Virus record (IMG/VR): IMGVR_UViG_3300028879_000012 | Coordinates: 1-21,206 of that record | Origin: a virus | DNA: 21,206 nucleotides | Strand: one strand, 5' to 3' | Part shown: positions 7,574 to 15,048 of the stretch, piece after piece | Numbering within the stretch: position 1 is the first letter of the stretch | How the letters are laid out: every line of letters begins with the position of its first letter | Program-made: the position numbers and the translations under genes | Notes under the pieces: model-generated | What the model was told of the DNA's origin: nothing | The model's database searches: none | The model's input: the letters and a program-made list of their open reading frames with translations, nothing else

Positions 7574-7600
7574 GGTTCAGCCACCGAAGTGGCCGAAGGA
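7574..7600 (-). promoter_or_regulatory. UUCG-loop hairpin after the capsid gene
   Basis: Between the capsid stop and the next start the transcript contains GCCAC-TTCG-GTGGC (complement of 7580-7593), a 5-base perfect stem capped by the very stable UUCG tetraloop. It is not followed by a run of T, so it is more likely a 3'-end stabiliser or weak attenuator than a full terminator. Confidence 0.5.
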
Positions 7601-7607
7601 TGGTGGA

Positions 7608-8636
7608 TCAGGCGTACTGGAAGTTCAGGATGAACAGGCCTTCTGGACGAAGGTTCCAGCCCGAGGTGCAACGCAGTTCGTAAACGTCAGTCACGCCGCC
7701 ATCGGGAATCGGCGTGGTGATCTTGCGTGGAGCTGGCATGTCGCAGTACATCGCGTTGACGTCGCGCATGGACGGCTGCAGATCGGCGAACTCGTTGGTG
7801 TTGATGTCCACGTTCTGCAGATTCTCGATCTCCGGAATCGTCAGCAGCAGCAGATCGGAACCGCCCGAGCCTTTGCCGATCAACGTGTCGTCGTAGTAGA
7901 TCTCGAAGCTGTTACCAGCCTCTTCGAGAACACTCTTGATCACGCCTCCAGTGGTTTCCGAACCGGCGCCCGGACGCTGGTACTGCACGACCTGCACGAT
8001 GTCGCTGAGCTGCCAGGCCAGGCCGACGCGCTGAGGGCAAACCAGAATCACCCGGTTGGAAATGCTCTTGCCGGACTGGAACATGTTTGCCTTGAGCTGC
8101 GCCACCTGTCCGAGCATGAACATCGCCATCTCGCCGTTGTCGTACGTCGACACGCTGTCGTTGCCGTAGCTGTCAGGTGGCAGCGTGACCTGCGTAGCAT
8201 TGCCCGAGTTGATCAGGCCTTCGCCGTTGGCCGGGTTGATGCCGTAGATCAGGCCCGTACGCATGGCCTGGAAGATGCCCTGACGGCCACCGAACTCCTG
8301 CGCCTTGGGCAGCGACACGTTCCACGTCGCCGCTTCCGCAATCGCGTGGTGATCGTAAATCGCTCGGGTACGAAACAGGTAGGTGGGCGTGCTGTACATC
8401 GATGGCACGAAGGTTGCACTCGGCAGCTGGTTGTACGAGGCCTGCGAAGCCTGCGCATCCGTGCGGATGTCCAGAGCGTGCACGTACACGTACTTGTCCA
8501 CTTCGCCCAGCTTGACCTTGGGGACACCGCGAGGAAGGACTTCGAACGCACCCGTGGGCTGCGCCCAGGTCAGGATGAGATCGGGTTCCGAGAAGCTCGG
8601 CGTGACTTTGGCTTGAGAAACAAAATAACCACTCAT
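7608..8636 (-). CDS. Major capsid protein (DUF2184-like)
   Basis: The 342-residue product has the size and pattern of the DUF2184 group of HK97-fold major capsid proteins: an N-terminal arm, a segment around residues 55-75 (Leu-Asp-Ile-Arg-Thr-Asp-Ala), a middle region rich in Gly, Asn and Ser (Gly-Leu-Ile-Tyr-Gly-Ile-Asn-Pro-Ala-Asn-Gly-Glu-Gly), and a C-terminal half with Leu-Pro-Pro-Asp-Ser-Tyr and Ile-Leu-Val-Cys-Pro. It begins after a strong AAGGAG ribosome site. Upstream are the fused protease/scaffold and the decoration gene, the expected order. There is no long N-terminal delta domain in this protein, consistent with a separately encoded scaffold. A hairpin with a UUCG loop follows the gene. 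Confidence 0.88.
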   Translation of the reverse strand: MSGYFVSQAKVTPSFSEPDLILTWAQPTGAFEVLPRGVPKVKLGEVDKYVYVHALDIRTDAQASQASYNQLPSATFVPSMYSTPTYLFRTRAIYDHHAIAEAATWNVSLPKAQEFGGRQGIFQAMRTGLIYGINPANGEGLINSGNATQVTLPPDSYGNDSVSTYDNGEMAMFMLGQVAQLKANMFQSGKSISNRVILVCPQRVGLAWQLSDIVQVVQYQRPGAGSETTGGVIKSVLEEAGNSFEIYYDDTLIGKGSGGSDLLLLTIPEIENLQNVDINTNEFADLQPSMRDVNAMYCDMPAPRKITTPIPDGGVTDVYELRCTSGWNLRPEGLFILNFQYA

Positions 8637-8648
8637 ATCGTCGGCTCC

Positions 8649-9254
8649 TTAAATCTGAATGACGGCGACAGCACCGGCGACCCAGGACACAACCCCGGTA
8701 CCGGCGTTGTAGCTGACGACTTTGCTGTTGGTGTTGACGGAAAGAACCTTGATACCGGCAAGGGTGATGGCGCCGGCCGTGCCGGATGCCGTGAGCTCCT
8801 GAAGCGCCGGGTCCCAGTACAAGGCCTGATTGATGTTGCCCGCCTCAATGGTGGCTACCTCAGCGGCCAATACGGCGACCTTGATGCGGGCGCCACTGCC
8901 CAGACGGAAGAACGTGGTGGTCTGCGTCGGTGCCAGCTGCGGAACAGTGTTGCCGGGCGTGACGATGGCATTGGACGACTGCGTGAATACCGTCCAGCCG
9001 GTCAGGTTGCCGACCGCCGTGGCGATCGTGATGGTGGTGCCGAGACTGGCCTCGCCATTCGTAGCAACCGATTCAGTGATGGCGATACCGCCATAGATAG
9101 GCTGGGCCACCGATGCGCCGATCTTGCCGGAAGCAAGCTCCATGCGGGTCGACGGATCATCGACAAAGTCACCCTGGTAGTAGCCCTGGGTGCTGACATC
9201 GAACGTTCCATAGGGAGACGTGGTCAGCTGCGGGTTGAAGGTAATGCCGGCCAT
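8649..9254 (-). CDS. Head decoration/structural cement-like protein
   Basis: A 201-residue protein whose ATG overlaps the scaffold stop as TAATG. It begins Met-Ala-Gly-Ile-Thr-Phe-Asn-Pro and is almost entirely beta-prone, rich in Thr, Ala, Val and Gly. Residues about 120-135 (Ala-Arg-Ile-Lys-Val-Ala-Val-Leu-Ala-Ala-Glu) and the C-terminal Val-Val-Ser-Trp-Val-Ala-Gly resemble the cement proteins encoded just before the capsid gene in DUF2184-capsid phages. It would bind the outer capsid surface after expansion. The role is inferred from composition and position; the family match is by eye. Confidence 0.72.
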   Translation of the reverse strand: MAGITFNPQLTTSPYGTFDVSTQGYYQGDFVDDPSTRMELASGKIGASVAQPIYGGIAITESVATNGEASLGTTITIATAVGNLTGWTVFTQSSNAIVTPGNTVPQLAPTQTTTFFRLGSGARIKVAVLAAEVATIEAGNINQALYWDPALQELTASGTAGAITLAGIKVLSVNTNSKVVSYNAGTGVVSWVAGAVAVIQI

Positions 9255-10099
9255 TAGTTAGCTCCCTTATTCACGTCGCGGTTGATTCGGGCGACGTAGC
9301 CGGGGGCTTTGAAAGAAGCCATCCAGCCATTCGGGTCGCCGGTATAGGTGGTAATGGGCCGACCGGTGGACATGTCGGTGTGCGCCATCAGGCGACCGGC
9401 AGGCTGGCTTGCAGGGCTGCGTGCGGCTACCGCGGCATCGGCGTAGATCTGACCTTCGATGATCGCGAACGACGGCGCATCCAGTGAGTCCAGACGAACG
9501 TCCTTGGCGGACTCGCTGTGCTTCTGGAACTTCGCCGCCAGACGCTTGCGATAGCCGATCGGGCTTTCGTCATACAGCGGGGCGCTGACGCTGTCACCGA
9601 ACATCTGGGCGACGCTGTCGGCACGCAGCTGCGCACGGCTCAGCGCGTCACGGTCTTCATTCGTCCGCGGCTTGGTGAGGCTGGCAACGCTATTGCGTAC
9701 CTGTTCGAGATCGGCGCGCAGCTTGGCATTGTCGGCACGCAAAGCGGAGTCGGCACGTTCGGCCTTTTCCTCTTTCTCGCCCTCCTTCACCGCCTCCTTT
9801 TCGTCTTTTTCTTCCTTCTTGCCGTCTTTCTCGGCCTCTTCCTTGGAGTCCTTACGCTCGTCCTTGTCGGAGTCCTTGCGATCGGCCTTTTTCTCGCTTT
9901 TCTCGTCTTTCTCTTCGTCCTTTTTGGACTCGGAATCCTTACGATCCAGCATCTCGCCGTCGTCGTCCTTGCGAGCGTCTTTCTTCTCGTCCTTCTTGGC
10001 TTCCATCGCGTCCATACGGGCGCAAAGAGCATCAAATCGCTCGGTGGAATCCTTACGCATTGCGTCCGCCCAGGCCGGGGCCTGATCTTCAGTTGCCAT
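9254..10099 (-). CDS. Nested in-frame scaffold protein
   Basis: Inside the fusion gene an ATG at 10099 (codon 317) is preceded by AGAGGA about eight bases upstream. Translation from it would give a 281-residue scaffold protein (Met-Ala-Thr-Glu-Asp-Gln) lacking the Nudix and protease parts, exactly at the boundary where the charged scaffold region begins. This mirrors lambda, where Nu3 is translated from within the C protease gene, and would supply scaffold in excess over protease. The good ribosome site and the match to the domain boundary are seen in the sequence; use of the start is inference. Confidence 0.6.
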   Translation of the reverse strand: MATEDQAPAWADAMRKDSTERFDALCARMDAMEAKKDEKKDARKDDDGEMLDRKDSESKKDEEKDEKSEKKADRKDSDKDERKDSKEEAEKDGKKEEKDEKEAVKEGEKEEKAERADSALRADNAKLRADLEQVRNSVASLTKPRTNEDRDALSRAQLRADSVAQMFGDSVSAPLYDESPIGYRKRLAAKFQKHSESAKDVRLDSLDAPSFAIIEGQIYADAAVAARSPASQPAGRLMAHTDMSTGRPITTYTGDPNGWMASFKAPGYVARINRDVNKGAN

Positions 10100-11047
10100 G
10101 TTTGTATCCTCTTGAATGTTGACGCCGTTAGGCGCGCCGCCCTTGTCCCATACACCCGCTGGGCAAATCGCCAGATGGTCGAGATAGGACGGTTTACCTT
10201 CGATTAAAACCGTCTTCCCATCCTCTAAACGGATGGTTTCAGTTGAACCGGCGTCACGAAACACAACGGCCGGGCTTGTCGATATGTGCGAGGTCAGCAT
10301 CAGCTGCGCCGCGTCCGTATCAAACACTTTGGCGATGCCGCGAACCTCATCGCCCTGGATGTAGCACTGGATCATCGTGCCAATGGCACGGTCCCGATAT
10401 TCTTCGGTGTTGAGGATCGAATCTGGAGGATGCTCGAAGATCAGCGGCAACCCGTTGCATCTCTCCACATAGTCGTCGGTCAGAAACTCGGACACCGGCC
10501 GACTGACGTATTCATCCAGTGCGGATCGGAAACTGGTTCCCGTACCAGTCACCCGAAGATCGAACATCCAGATGTTTTCGTACTTCTGCGGACTCAGCAG
10601 CTCGTCGGCGCGTATCGCCTTGGCGATGTCGAGTTCATGCCCGGAGGCGAGCTCAATCGACCGCCTGACTTCGGGATGCGTGTTCGCCGGCAGATCGGAA
10701 GGATGAAACCAGCCCGCAGCCAGTGATTCGTCATCCAGCACCGGCTCGAATACCGGAACATCTTTGATGTAGCAGCTGAAACGAATGCCATCGGATAGCG
10801 AATTACGAAACGGCCACATCGGACCATCGGGAACCTGTCCGACTTCCTCTGTGCATTCTCGGATCGCGCAATCTTCGGGCGACTCGTCCGGCTCCTGATG
10901 TCCGCCAGGCTGGACCCACTGACCGTCGTCCTTGTTCTGGACGAGCAGGAACAGCGGGCCGCGGGAACGTAGCAGGATGCCGGCGCAAGCGATCGCATTA
11001 GCGTCGGCGAACTTCTCCCGATGCCTTGCTCGCGAACTGATGGACAT
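9254..11047 (-). CDS. Nudix hydrolase - DUF2213 prohead protease - scaffold fusion
   Basis: I chose the ATG at 11047 (AGGAAG ribosome site six bases upstream) rather than the first ATG of the frame at 11092; this gives 597 residues. Residues about 15-135 are a Nudix domain with a near-perfect Nudix box at 49-70 (Gly49, Glu55, Arg63-Glu64, Glu67-Glu68, Gly70), which binds Mg2+ and hydrolyses nucleoside diphosphate compounds. Residues about 165-310 match the DUF2213 capsid-protease type, with His206 in Phe-Glu-His-Pro and Ser258 as candidate catalytic residues. Residues about 317-500 are an extremely charged Lys/Asp/Glu region with repeated Arg-Lys-Asp-Ser followed by coiled coil, like a scaffold. 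The last 80 residues form a compact tail. Protease and scaffold in one frame are common; the Nudix part at the front is unusual. Confidence 0.82.
   Translation of the reverse strand: MSISSRARHREKFADANAIACAGILLRSRGPLFLLVQNKDDGQWVQPGGHQEPDESPEDCAIRECTEEVGQVPDGPMWPFRNSLSDGIRFSCYIKDVPVFEPVLDDESLAAGWFHPSDLPANTHPEVRRSIELASGHELDIAKAIRADELLSPQKYENIWMFDLRVTGTGTSFRSALDEYVSRPVSEFLTDDYVERCNGLPLIFEHPPDSILNTEEYRDRAIGTMIQCYIQGDEVRGIAKVFDTDAAQLMLTSHISTSPAVVFRDAGSTETIRLEDGKTVLIEGKPSYLDHLAICPAGVWDKGGAPNGVNIQEDTNMATEDQAPAWADAMRKDSTERFDALCARMDAMEAKKDEKKDARKDDDGEMLDRKDSESKKDEEKDEKSEKKADRKDSDKDERKDSKEEAEKDGKKEEKDEKEAVKEGEKEEKAERADSALRADNAKLRADLEQVRNSVASLTKPRTNEDRDALSRAQLRADSVAQMFGDSVSAPLYDESPIGYRKRLAAKFQKHSESAKDVRLDSLDAPSFAIIEGQIYADAAVAARSPASQPAGRLMAHTDMSTGRPITTYTGDPNGWMASFKAPGYVARINRDVNKGAN
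9743..10003 (-). repeat. Low-complexity charged repeat (Lys/Asp/Glu) in the scaffold
   Basis: This part encodes roughly 85 residues that are almost only Lys, Asp, Glu, Ser and Arg. The motif Arg-Lys-Asp-Ser occurs three times here and once more just upstream at the scaffold start. The DNA shows the matching short repeats of TCCTT(G/A)CG on the plus strand. Such tracts are prone to length change by slippage. Confidence 0.7.
10097..10113 (-). promoter_or_regulatory. Internal ribosome binding site for the scaffold
   Basis: The coding strand reads AAGAGGAT, seven bases, then ATG. This is as strong as the sites before the separate head genes here and lies mid-gene, where coding needs alone would not require it. 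Confidence 0.55.
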
Positions 11048-11138
11048 CGGCACTTCCTGAATGGCATAGCGAAGCATCCGAGCCCAGCCCATCAGGCCGG
11101 TGCATAATCGGATTTCATTCGTATTGAGGGGACAATCA

Positions 11139-11504
11139 ATGAAACGTCTGGCGCTACTACTCGCGTTTCTGCCGGTTACAGCCTTGGCGCAAGACGATCA
11201 ACGCACGCAACTGCCGATACCGCCGAGCTGCAGCGTGCAGGAGGCGATTAACTACATGAACGCTCAACTGCCGCCGCTGCTCAACGAGCCTGAAACCGAG
11301 GCCGAACATATCGTCTCGATCAAGTCGTTCGCCGATCTACCGCGCACCAATGTGGAATGGCGAGATGCCACGCCAGGTCAGCACTACCAACTGAACTGCT
11401 CGATTGCAATCACCATGACCGGTGGGCAGGTGATCTATGGTCAGTTCAGGGCTCTAACGCAGGCTAACGGAACGATCACCGTAGGCTTCAAACCTTCGCG
11501 TTAA
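11139..11504 (+). CDS. Secreted protein, probable moron on the opposite strand
   Basis: This gene runs against the late operon, between the head morphogenesis gene and the protease fusion gene. I chose the ATG at 11139, which has an AGGGG ribosome site and begins with a clear Sec signal peptide: Met-Lys-Arg, a hydrophobic stretch (Leu-Ala-Leu-Leu-Leu-Ala-Phe-Leu-Pro-Val), then Ala-Leu-Ala before Gln-Asp-Asp. The 121-residue precursor would give a periplasmic protein of about 102 residues with two cysteines that could pair. An ATG at 11100 in frame is less likely because it would place residues before the signal peptide. Its stop overlaps the stop of the converging head gene by three bases. 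A single-gene insert with its own direction suggests a cargo gene possibly expressed in the lysogen. I do not recognise the family and no strong promoter is evident. Confidence 0.75.
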   Translation: MKRLALLLAFLPVTALAQDDQRTQLPIPPSCSVQEAINYMNAQLPPLLNEPETEAEHIVSIKSFADLPRTNVEWRDATPGQHYQLNCSIAITMTGGQVIYGQFRALTQANGTITVGFKPSR

Positions 11505-12313
11505 GCCGCAATCCGCACCGCATCCAGTGCAGTCTTTCCAGATACCGTCAGCATGTCGGCTGGAAGATCGCGCAGGTTGTAGATCCACACGTAGTAGCAC
11601 CGGCAGAAAACTTCTTCACCCGGCGCCGTCTGTTCGTCGGTGTAGCCAGCACCCTTGTTGATCAGGCCTTTGTCAGCTGCCCAGCTGCCGCGCACGGCGA
11701 ATACCTTGCCGTTGCGCTCCATATGGTCATGGCGGGCGTTGTACGTCTTGTCGACCGATCCATGGTCACGCCACTTGCCGGCGATCGCGCCACCTTCCTT
11801 GGCGATCACGTCACTGATCGAGGCGACCAGCTTGTGGCCCTGGTCGATGATGCAGCGGCGCTCTTCGTACTTCGCCTGACGCAGGGACTTCGCCACGTCT
11901 GTTTTCACCGTCACGCGATCCACCACGCGCGAGCCGCCATCCGGAATGGACGTGGCCCAACCCGAGAACCGCTGCAGCGTCTTGTCGATGGCCTGTTCGC
12001 GATTCAGTTTGATCAGGTCAGCACTCGCCAGAACGCGGCGCGTCAGTTCAGCGCGTAGTTCAGGCTTGATCCGCTCCACCGTGAACCGCGGAATCTCCCG
12101 GTGGGTGCGTTTGACCGCCGCTGGCGAGATGGCCCGCTTGTAGACCGACTCCAAGGCCTGCTTGGTACGCGACTCGATCACCTTTGGCGTCGGCATCTCG
12201 GCCTGTGCCGTTTCCCGCAACCGCTTCAGCCAATGTGTCAGGCGAAGCGGGTCGTCAAAACCTTCCAGCGTGAAGCTGTTCACCGCCGCGGTCAGGGCCT
12301 CGTTGAAAGTCAT
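11501..12313 (-). CDS. Head morphogenesis protein (SPP1 gp7/Mu gpF-like)
   Basis: The start overlaps the portal stop as ATGA. The 270-residue product has an N-terminal helical half and a C-terminal region with the features of the phage Mu F / SPP1 gp7 group: Asn-Ala-Arg-His-Asp-His-Met near residue 190, then a Pro-Gly-Glu-Glu-Val-Phe-Cys-Arg-Cys motif near residue 235 whose His and Cys residues may bind metal. Such minor head proteins associate with the portal and are ejected or remain inside the head. Gene order portal-MuF-protease/scaffold is standard. The stop overlaps the converging moron gene. Confidence 0.85.
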   Translation of the reverse strand: MTFNEALTAAVNSFTLEGFDDPLRLTHWLKRLRETAQAEMPTPKVIESRTKQALESVYKRAISPAAVKRTHREIPRFTVERIKPELRAELTRRVLASADLIKLNREQAIDKTLQRFSGWATSIPDGGSRVVDRVTVKTDVAKSLRQAKYEERRCIIDQGHKLVASISDVIAKEGGAIAGKWRDHGSVDKTYNARHDHMERNGKVFAVRGSWAADKGLINKGAGYTDEQTAPGEEVFCRCYYVWIYNLRDLPADMLTVSGKTALDAVRIAA

Positions 12314-13767
12314 TCGTGCGCACTCTCAACGATCGGCTCGCCAGGCTCTTTCACTGGGTCAGGCGTCGGTGGCTCGTAGTTTTCGATCAGCTCAAGGTCG
12401 AGATTCAGCGGCGTGTCTTTCAGCATTGGCTGACCGTTCGCCACATCGGACAACCAACCCGCGGCAGACGCGGCATTGACCGGATCGAGCCGCGGCAGCA
12501 ACACCTCGAACAGCGCGATCGCGGACTTCATCACGATGTCGGATGTCTTGAACTTCTCGCTGTCCGGCTCCGTCAGCAGGTTCGGCCATTCCGCCTTGAA
12601 CGCGTTGCTCCAGTCCACCAGCGCGGTTTCGTAGGGAACGGCTTTGTACTGCTCGGGAAACTTTCGCTGGATGGACGCGTAGAACTCAGGGTTCCAGGCG
12701 ATATGCCGAACGATCTTGTCGAAGAACCGATAGATCGAGTCCATCTCACGCCGGAAACCATCCACGAACGTGGCGATCGCCTTCGCGTCCTCTGAGCCCT
12801 CACCGAAGCCTTCCGCAAGGGTTTCGTCATTGAGCATCGAGGCCGGCATGGGAGCAGATGCAGCGATGTTCTTCAGGATGTTGTTCCGGGCGAACTCGGA
12901 GGCATCCTTGATGTTTTTCAGGTCCAGTGACTCGACGTTTTCCTCAGTGCCGATGGACAACACGTTGCCGGTTCGGCCGCCTTGCAGCATTCGACGTTTT
13001 ACCGCACCGAAGGTCAGGCTCAGGCGATCCAGCACCGACCCAGGCGAATGCATCTTGAAAACCAGCAAACCGGCTTTCTGGGTGATGAAGTCGTCCGTGA
13101 TCATGGACTGGATGTAGCTTTTCAGCGGGAACAGGGCGCGCTGGTAGACCGAGCGACCCACGAAGCCATACGCCGAACTGGTCCATTCGATGTAAATGGG
13201 CTGCTCGTTCATGATCACGCTGGCGCGGCTGGCGTGATACGACTTGCCAGCGACCGAGATACCGCGAGGCTTCAGGAAGGTCGGACTGTTCGGGTCCTGA
13301 TCCATCACCAGCGAGCCGGACGTGTTCAGCGGGTCCAGAACGTTGAAGCCCAGCTCCAGCTCATGCAGCCTGTCATACGGAAGCGGTTCGTTGGGATCGA
13401 GATCCTTCGCCAACGCCACGCATGACGCGATGCCGTAAACCCGGCTCAGCGTCACCGTTCTCTTGATCAGCTGATCGGCCCCTTCGCCTCCCAGCTTGTT
13501 CCATGCGACATTGAACGCTTCGATCAGCTCATCTTCCGGGCCACCGGGGATGGTGATCAGTCGCTTTTGACTCTGCGCGATGTCGATGGGCTTTTCAGCC
13601 ATCTTTGCGCCGAGCGGGTGATACGTGTAAAGCGTCTTGGCCGTCTGGTACGAGGGAGACGAGCCCGGAACGATGTCGTCGCATTCAAGCAGCGCCATGA
13701 GCGACGACGGAACGGATGAGCCAATGCGCAGAAAGGCCGACCCTCCCGAATCGTTTTCGTCACTCAT
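12310..13767 (-). CDS. Portal protein (DUF1073-like)
   Basis: This 485-residue protein follows TerL after a three-base gap. It has the pattern of the DUF1073 portal family: Tyr-His-Pro-Leu-Gly-Ala near residue 50, Arg-Val-Tyr-Gly-Ile-Ala-Ser near 110, a middle part with Arg-Ala-Ser-Val-Ile-Met-Asn and Gly-Phe-Val-Gly-Arg-Ser-Val-Tyr-Gln, and a helical stem region with Ala-Pro-Met-Pro-Ala-Ser-Met-Leu near 305. It would form the dodecameric ring at one vertex through which DNA is packed and ejected. Some members of this domain family are fused to the anti-CBASS nuclease Acb1; no such extra domain is present here. Confidence 0.87.
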   Translation of the reverse strand: MSDENDSGGSAFLRIGSSVPSSLMALLECDDIVPGSSPSYQTAKTLYTYHPLGAKMAEKPIDIAQSQKRLITIPGGPEDELIEAFNVAWNKLGGEGADQLIKRTVTLSRVYGIASCVALAKDLDPNEPLPYDRLHELELGFNVLDPLNTSGSLVMDQDPNSPTFLKPRGISVAGKSYHASRASVIMNEQPIYIEWTSSAYGFVGRSVYQRALFPLKSYIQSMITDDFITQKAGLLVFKMHSPGSVLDRLSLTFGAVKRRMLQGGRTGNVLSIGTEENVESLDLKNIKDASEFARNNILKNIAASAPMPASMLNDETLAEGFGEGSEDAKAIATFVDGFRREMDSIYRFFDKIVRHIAWNPEFYASIQRKFPEQYKAVPYETALVDWSNAFKAEWPNLLTEPDSEKFKTSDIVMKSAIALFEVLLPRLDPVNAASAAGWLSDVANGQPMLKDTPLNLDLELIENYEPPTPDPVKEPGEPIVESAHE

Positions 13768-13770
13768 GAA

Positions 13771-15048
13771 TCAATAGCCTTTGTGATCGCCGAGTGCGAT
13801 AGCGCACCCGTACGTAAAGCAGTCCAGAAGGTCGCGCGGTCCGTCTTTCTGGCCCATGCGGAAACCGCAGACCTGCGAGGTCATGTGGTTGCGCGTCTGG
13901 CCCTTGTAGTTGATGACTTTGTTCCACGCGTAATCGCTGGCTTTCACGAGCCCTTGGAACACGTAGCCCGACACCGACAAGCAGCGACCCTCTTTGCCCG
14001 CCGCCGTCATGGCTTCGGGGATAGGGCTGGCGTTCATGCCTGCGCGTCGCGCCTGCTGCAGCAACACAATGCCGCTGGCCTTGTCCTCGATCCACGCGCC
14101 CATGTTTCCCTGACGTGCTTTCGTCAGAACCGCCAGTTCTTCGAGCCGCATGTTGACGCTGGGCAACCAGTTCATCAGCAAAGAACCTTCGATCTGAAGA
14201 ATCTCCCAATCCAGGATGACCAGTGGGGTGCCGTGAAACTTGTTGCGGGCGTAGTAGATGACCGCCGTACCGTCGTGCTCGATGCCATCCTTGAGCGCGG
14301 TATCGATGATCGCAAAGACCTGATCGCACCGTTCCGGGTAGGGAACAGGATGACCGTCTTGCAGCAACGAGTCCTCAGAGAAGAACGCTGAACCTTTCCA
14401 GTCGACGAACTCCGCCAGGTATTCCTGCTGGTAGACCAGCGGCGGGTATTCGTCTTTCAGCTTTTCCACCACCTCAGGATCGAGATGCGGGTTCGCCGAC
14501 GTCGGAGCATGCACTTCATGCCAACCCTCAGCAGGATTGGTGCAGGCCTCATAGAAATAGTTGTCTTGGTCGATACCCTTGGGGGTACCGGCCATGATGA
14601 TGTTGCCGTTGTAGTCCAGCAGCGTGGGCCGTATGGACTGGTCGATGATCTCTTTCAGCCCCTTGGACTTGAGGCTGGCTTCGTCAACGATAACGGTGTG
14701 GTACTTGCGGGATCGGCCCGCGTTCTCATCTTCCAGCGTCCAGAACTCGATCAGCCCGCCCGTGGTTAGCTGGATCAGCTGGTCAATCTTGGACTTCGAC
14801 TGAATGATCGGCTTCAGGGTGTGAATCAGGTTCCCGTAAGTCGGTGCGTTGAGCTTGTACTTCGGGCCAAGCCAGCCGACACGCTTTCCAGTGAAGGCTA
14901 GCTTTGCTGCACATCGCTCCAACAGCGCTGTCTTGCCGAAGCGTCGACCGCAACGGATGACGACCTTCTTGTGCTCCTGAAACAACCGCGCGATTTCGAC
15001 CTGCTTGGTGTGCAGCTTCTGCAGCTCGACCGAACCACGCCTACTCAT
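13771..15048 (-). CDS. terL: Terminase large subunit
   Basis: The packaging motor and nuclease, 425 residues, with a start overlapping the TerS stop as ATGA. The ATPase part has a Walker A motif Gly-Arg-Arg-Phe-Gly-Lys-Thr (34-40), Walker B Val-Ile-Val-Asp-Glu (119-123, with Asp122 and catalytic Glu123) and a coupling motif Ala-Gly-Thr-Pro (153-156). The nuclease part has Ile-Ile-Asp-Thr (Asp249) as first acidic residue, Trp-Ile-Glu-Asp-Lys in the middle and Asp-Leu-Leu-Asp-Cys near the end. Length is normal for a TerL. The packaging type (cos or pac) cannot be told from this sequence. Confidence 0.93.
   Translation of the reverse strand: MSRRGSVELQKLHTKQVEIARLFQEHKKVVIRCGRRFGKTALLERCAAKLAFTGKRVGWLGPKYKLNAPTYGNLIHTLKPIIQSKSKIDQLIQLTTGGLIEFWTLEDENAGRSRKYHTVIVDEASLKSKGLKEIIDQSIRPTLLDYNGNIIMAGTPKGIDQDNYFYEACTNPAEGWHEVHAPTSANPHLDPEVVEKLKDEYPPLVYQQEYLAEFVDWKGSAFFSEDSLLQDGHPVPYPERCDQVFAIIDTALKDGIEHDGTAVIYYARNKFHGTPLVILDWEILQIEGSLLMNWLPSVNMRLEELAVLTKARQGNMGAWIEDKASGIVLLQQARRAGMNASPIPEAMTAAGKEGRCLSVSGYVFQGLVKASDYAWNKVINYKGQTRNHMTSQVCGFRMGQKDGPRDLLDCFTYGCAIALGDHKGY

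Noticed and set aside
7530-9257. 575-codon open frame on the plus strand
   Set aside because: It lies antisense to the well-supported capsid and decoration genes, is full of Arg, His, Val and Gly in the pattern of a GC-rich shadow, and has no domain or ribosome site.
9743-10003. Short repeats in the scaffold region as a possible CRISPR or tandem-repeat array
   Set aside because: Units are irregular codon-level repeats of charged residues without spacers.
9518-10207. Plus-strand frame with apparently strong membrane helices (Leu/Phe/Val runs)
   Set aside because: It is the antisense of the Lys/Asp/Glu-rich scaffold repeat; complementing such codons yields Leu/Phe/Val runs automatically.
11048-11138. 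Promoter for the plus-strand moron (CATAAT at 11103)
   Set aside because: No -35 box at the right distance and the spacing fits no clear sigma70 promoter, so I do not call it.
12310-13767. Acb1 anti-CBASS domain in the portal
   Set aside because: The protein has the normal DUF1073 portal length and shows no additional phosphoesterase-type motifs.
13760-14329. 189-codon minus-strand frame inside TerL
   Set aside because: Out-of-frame reading of TerL; Arg/His/Gly-rich with no motif.
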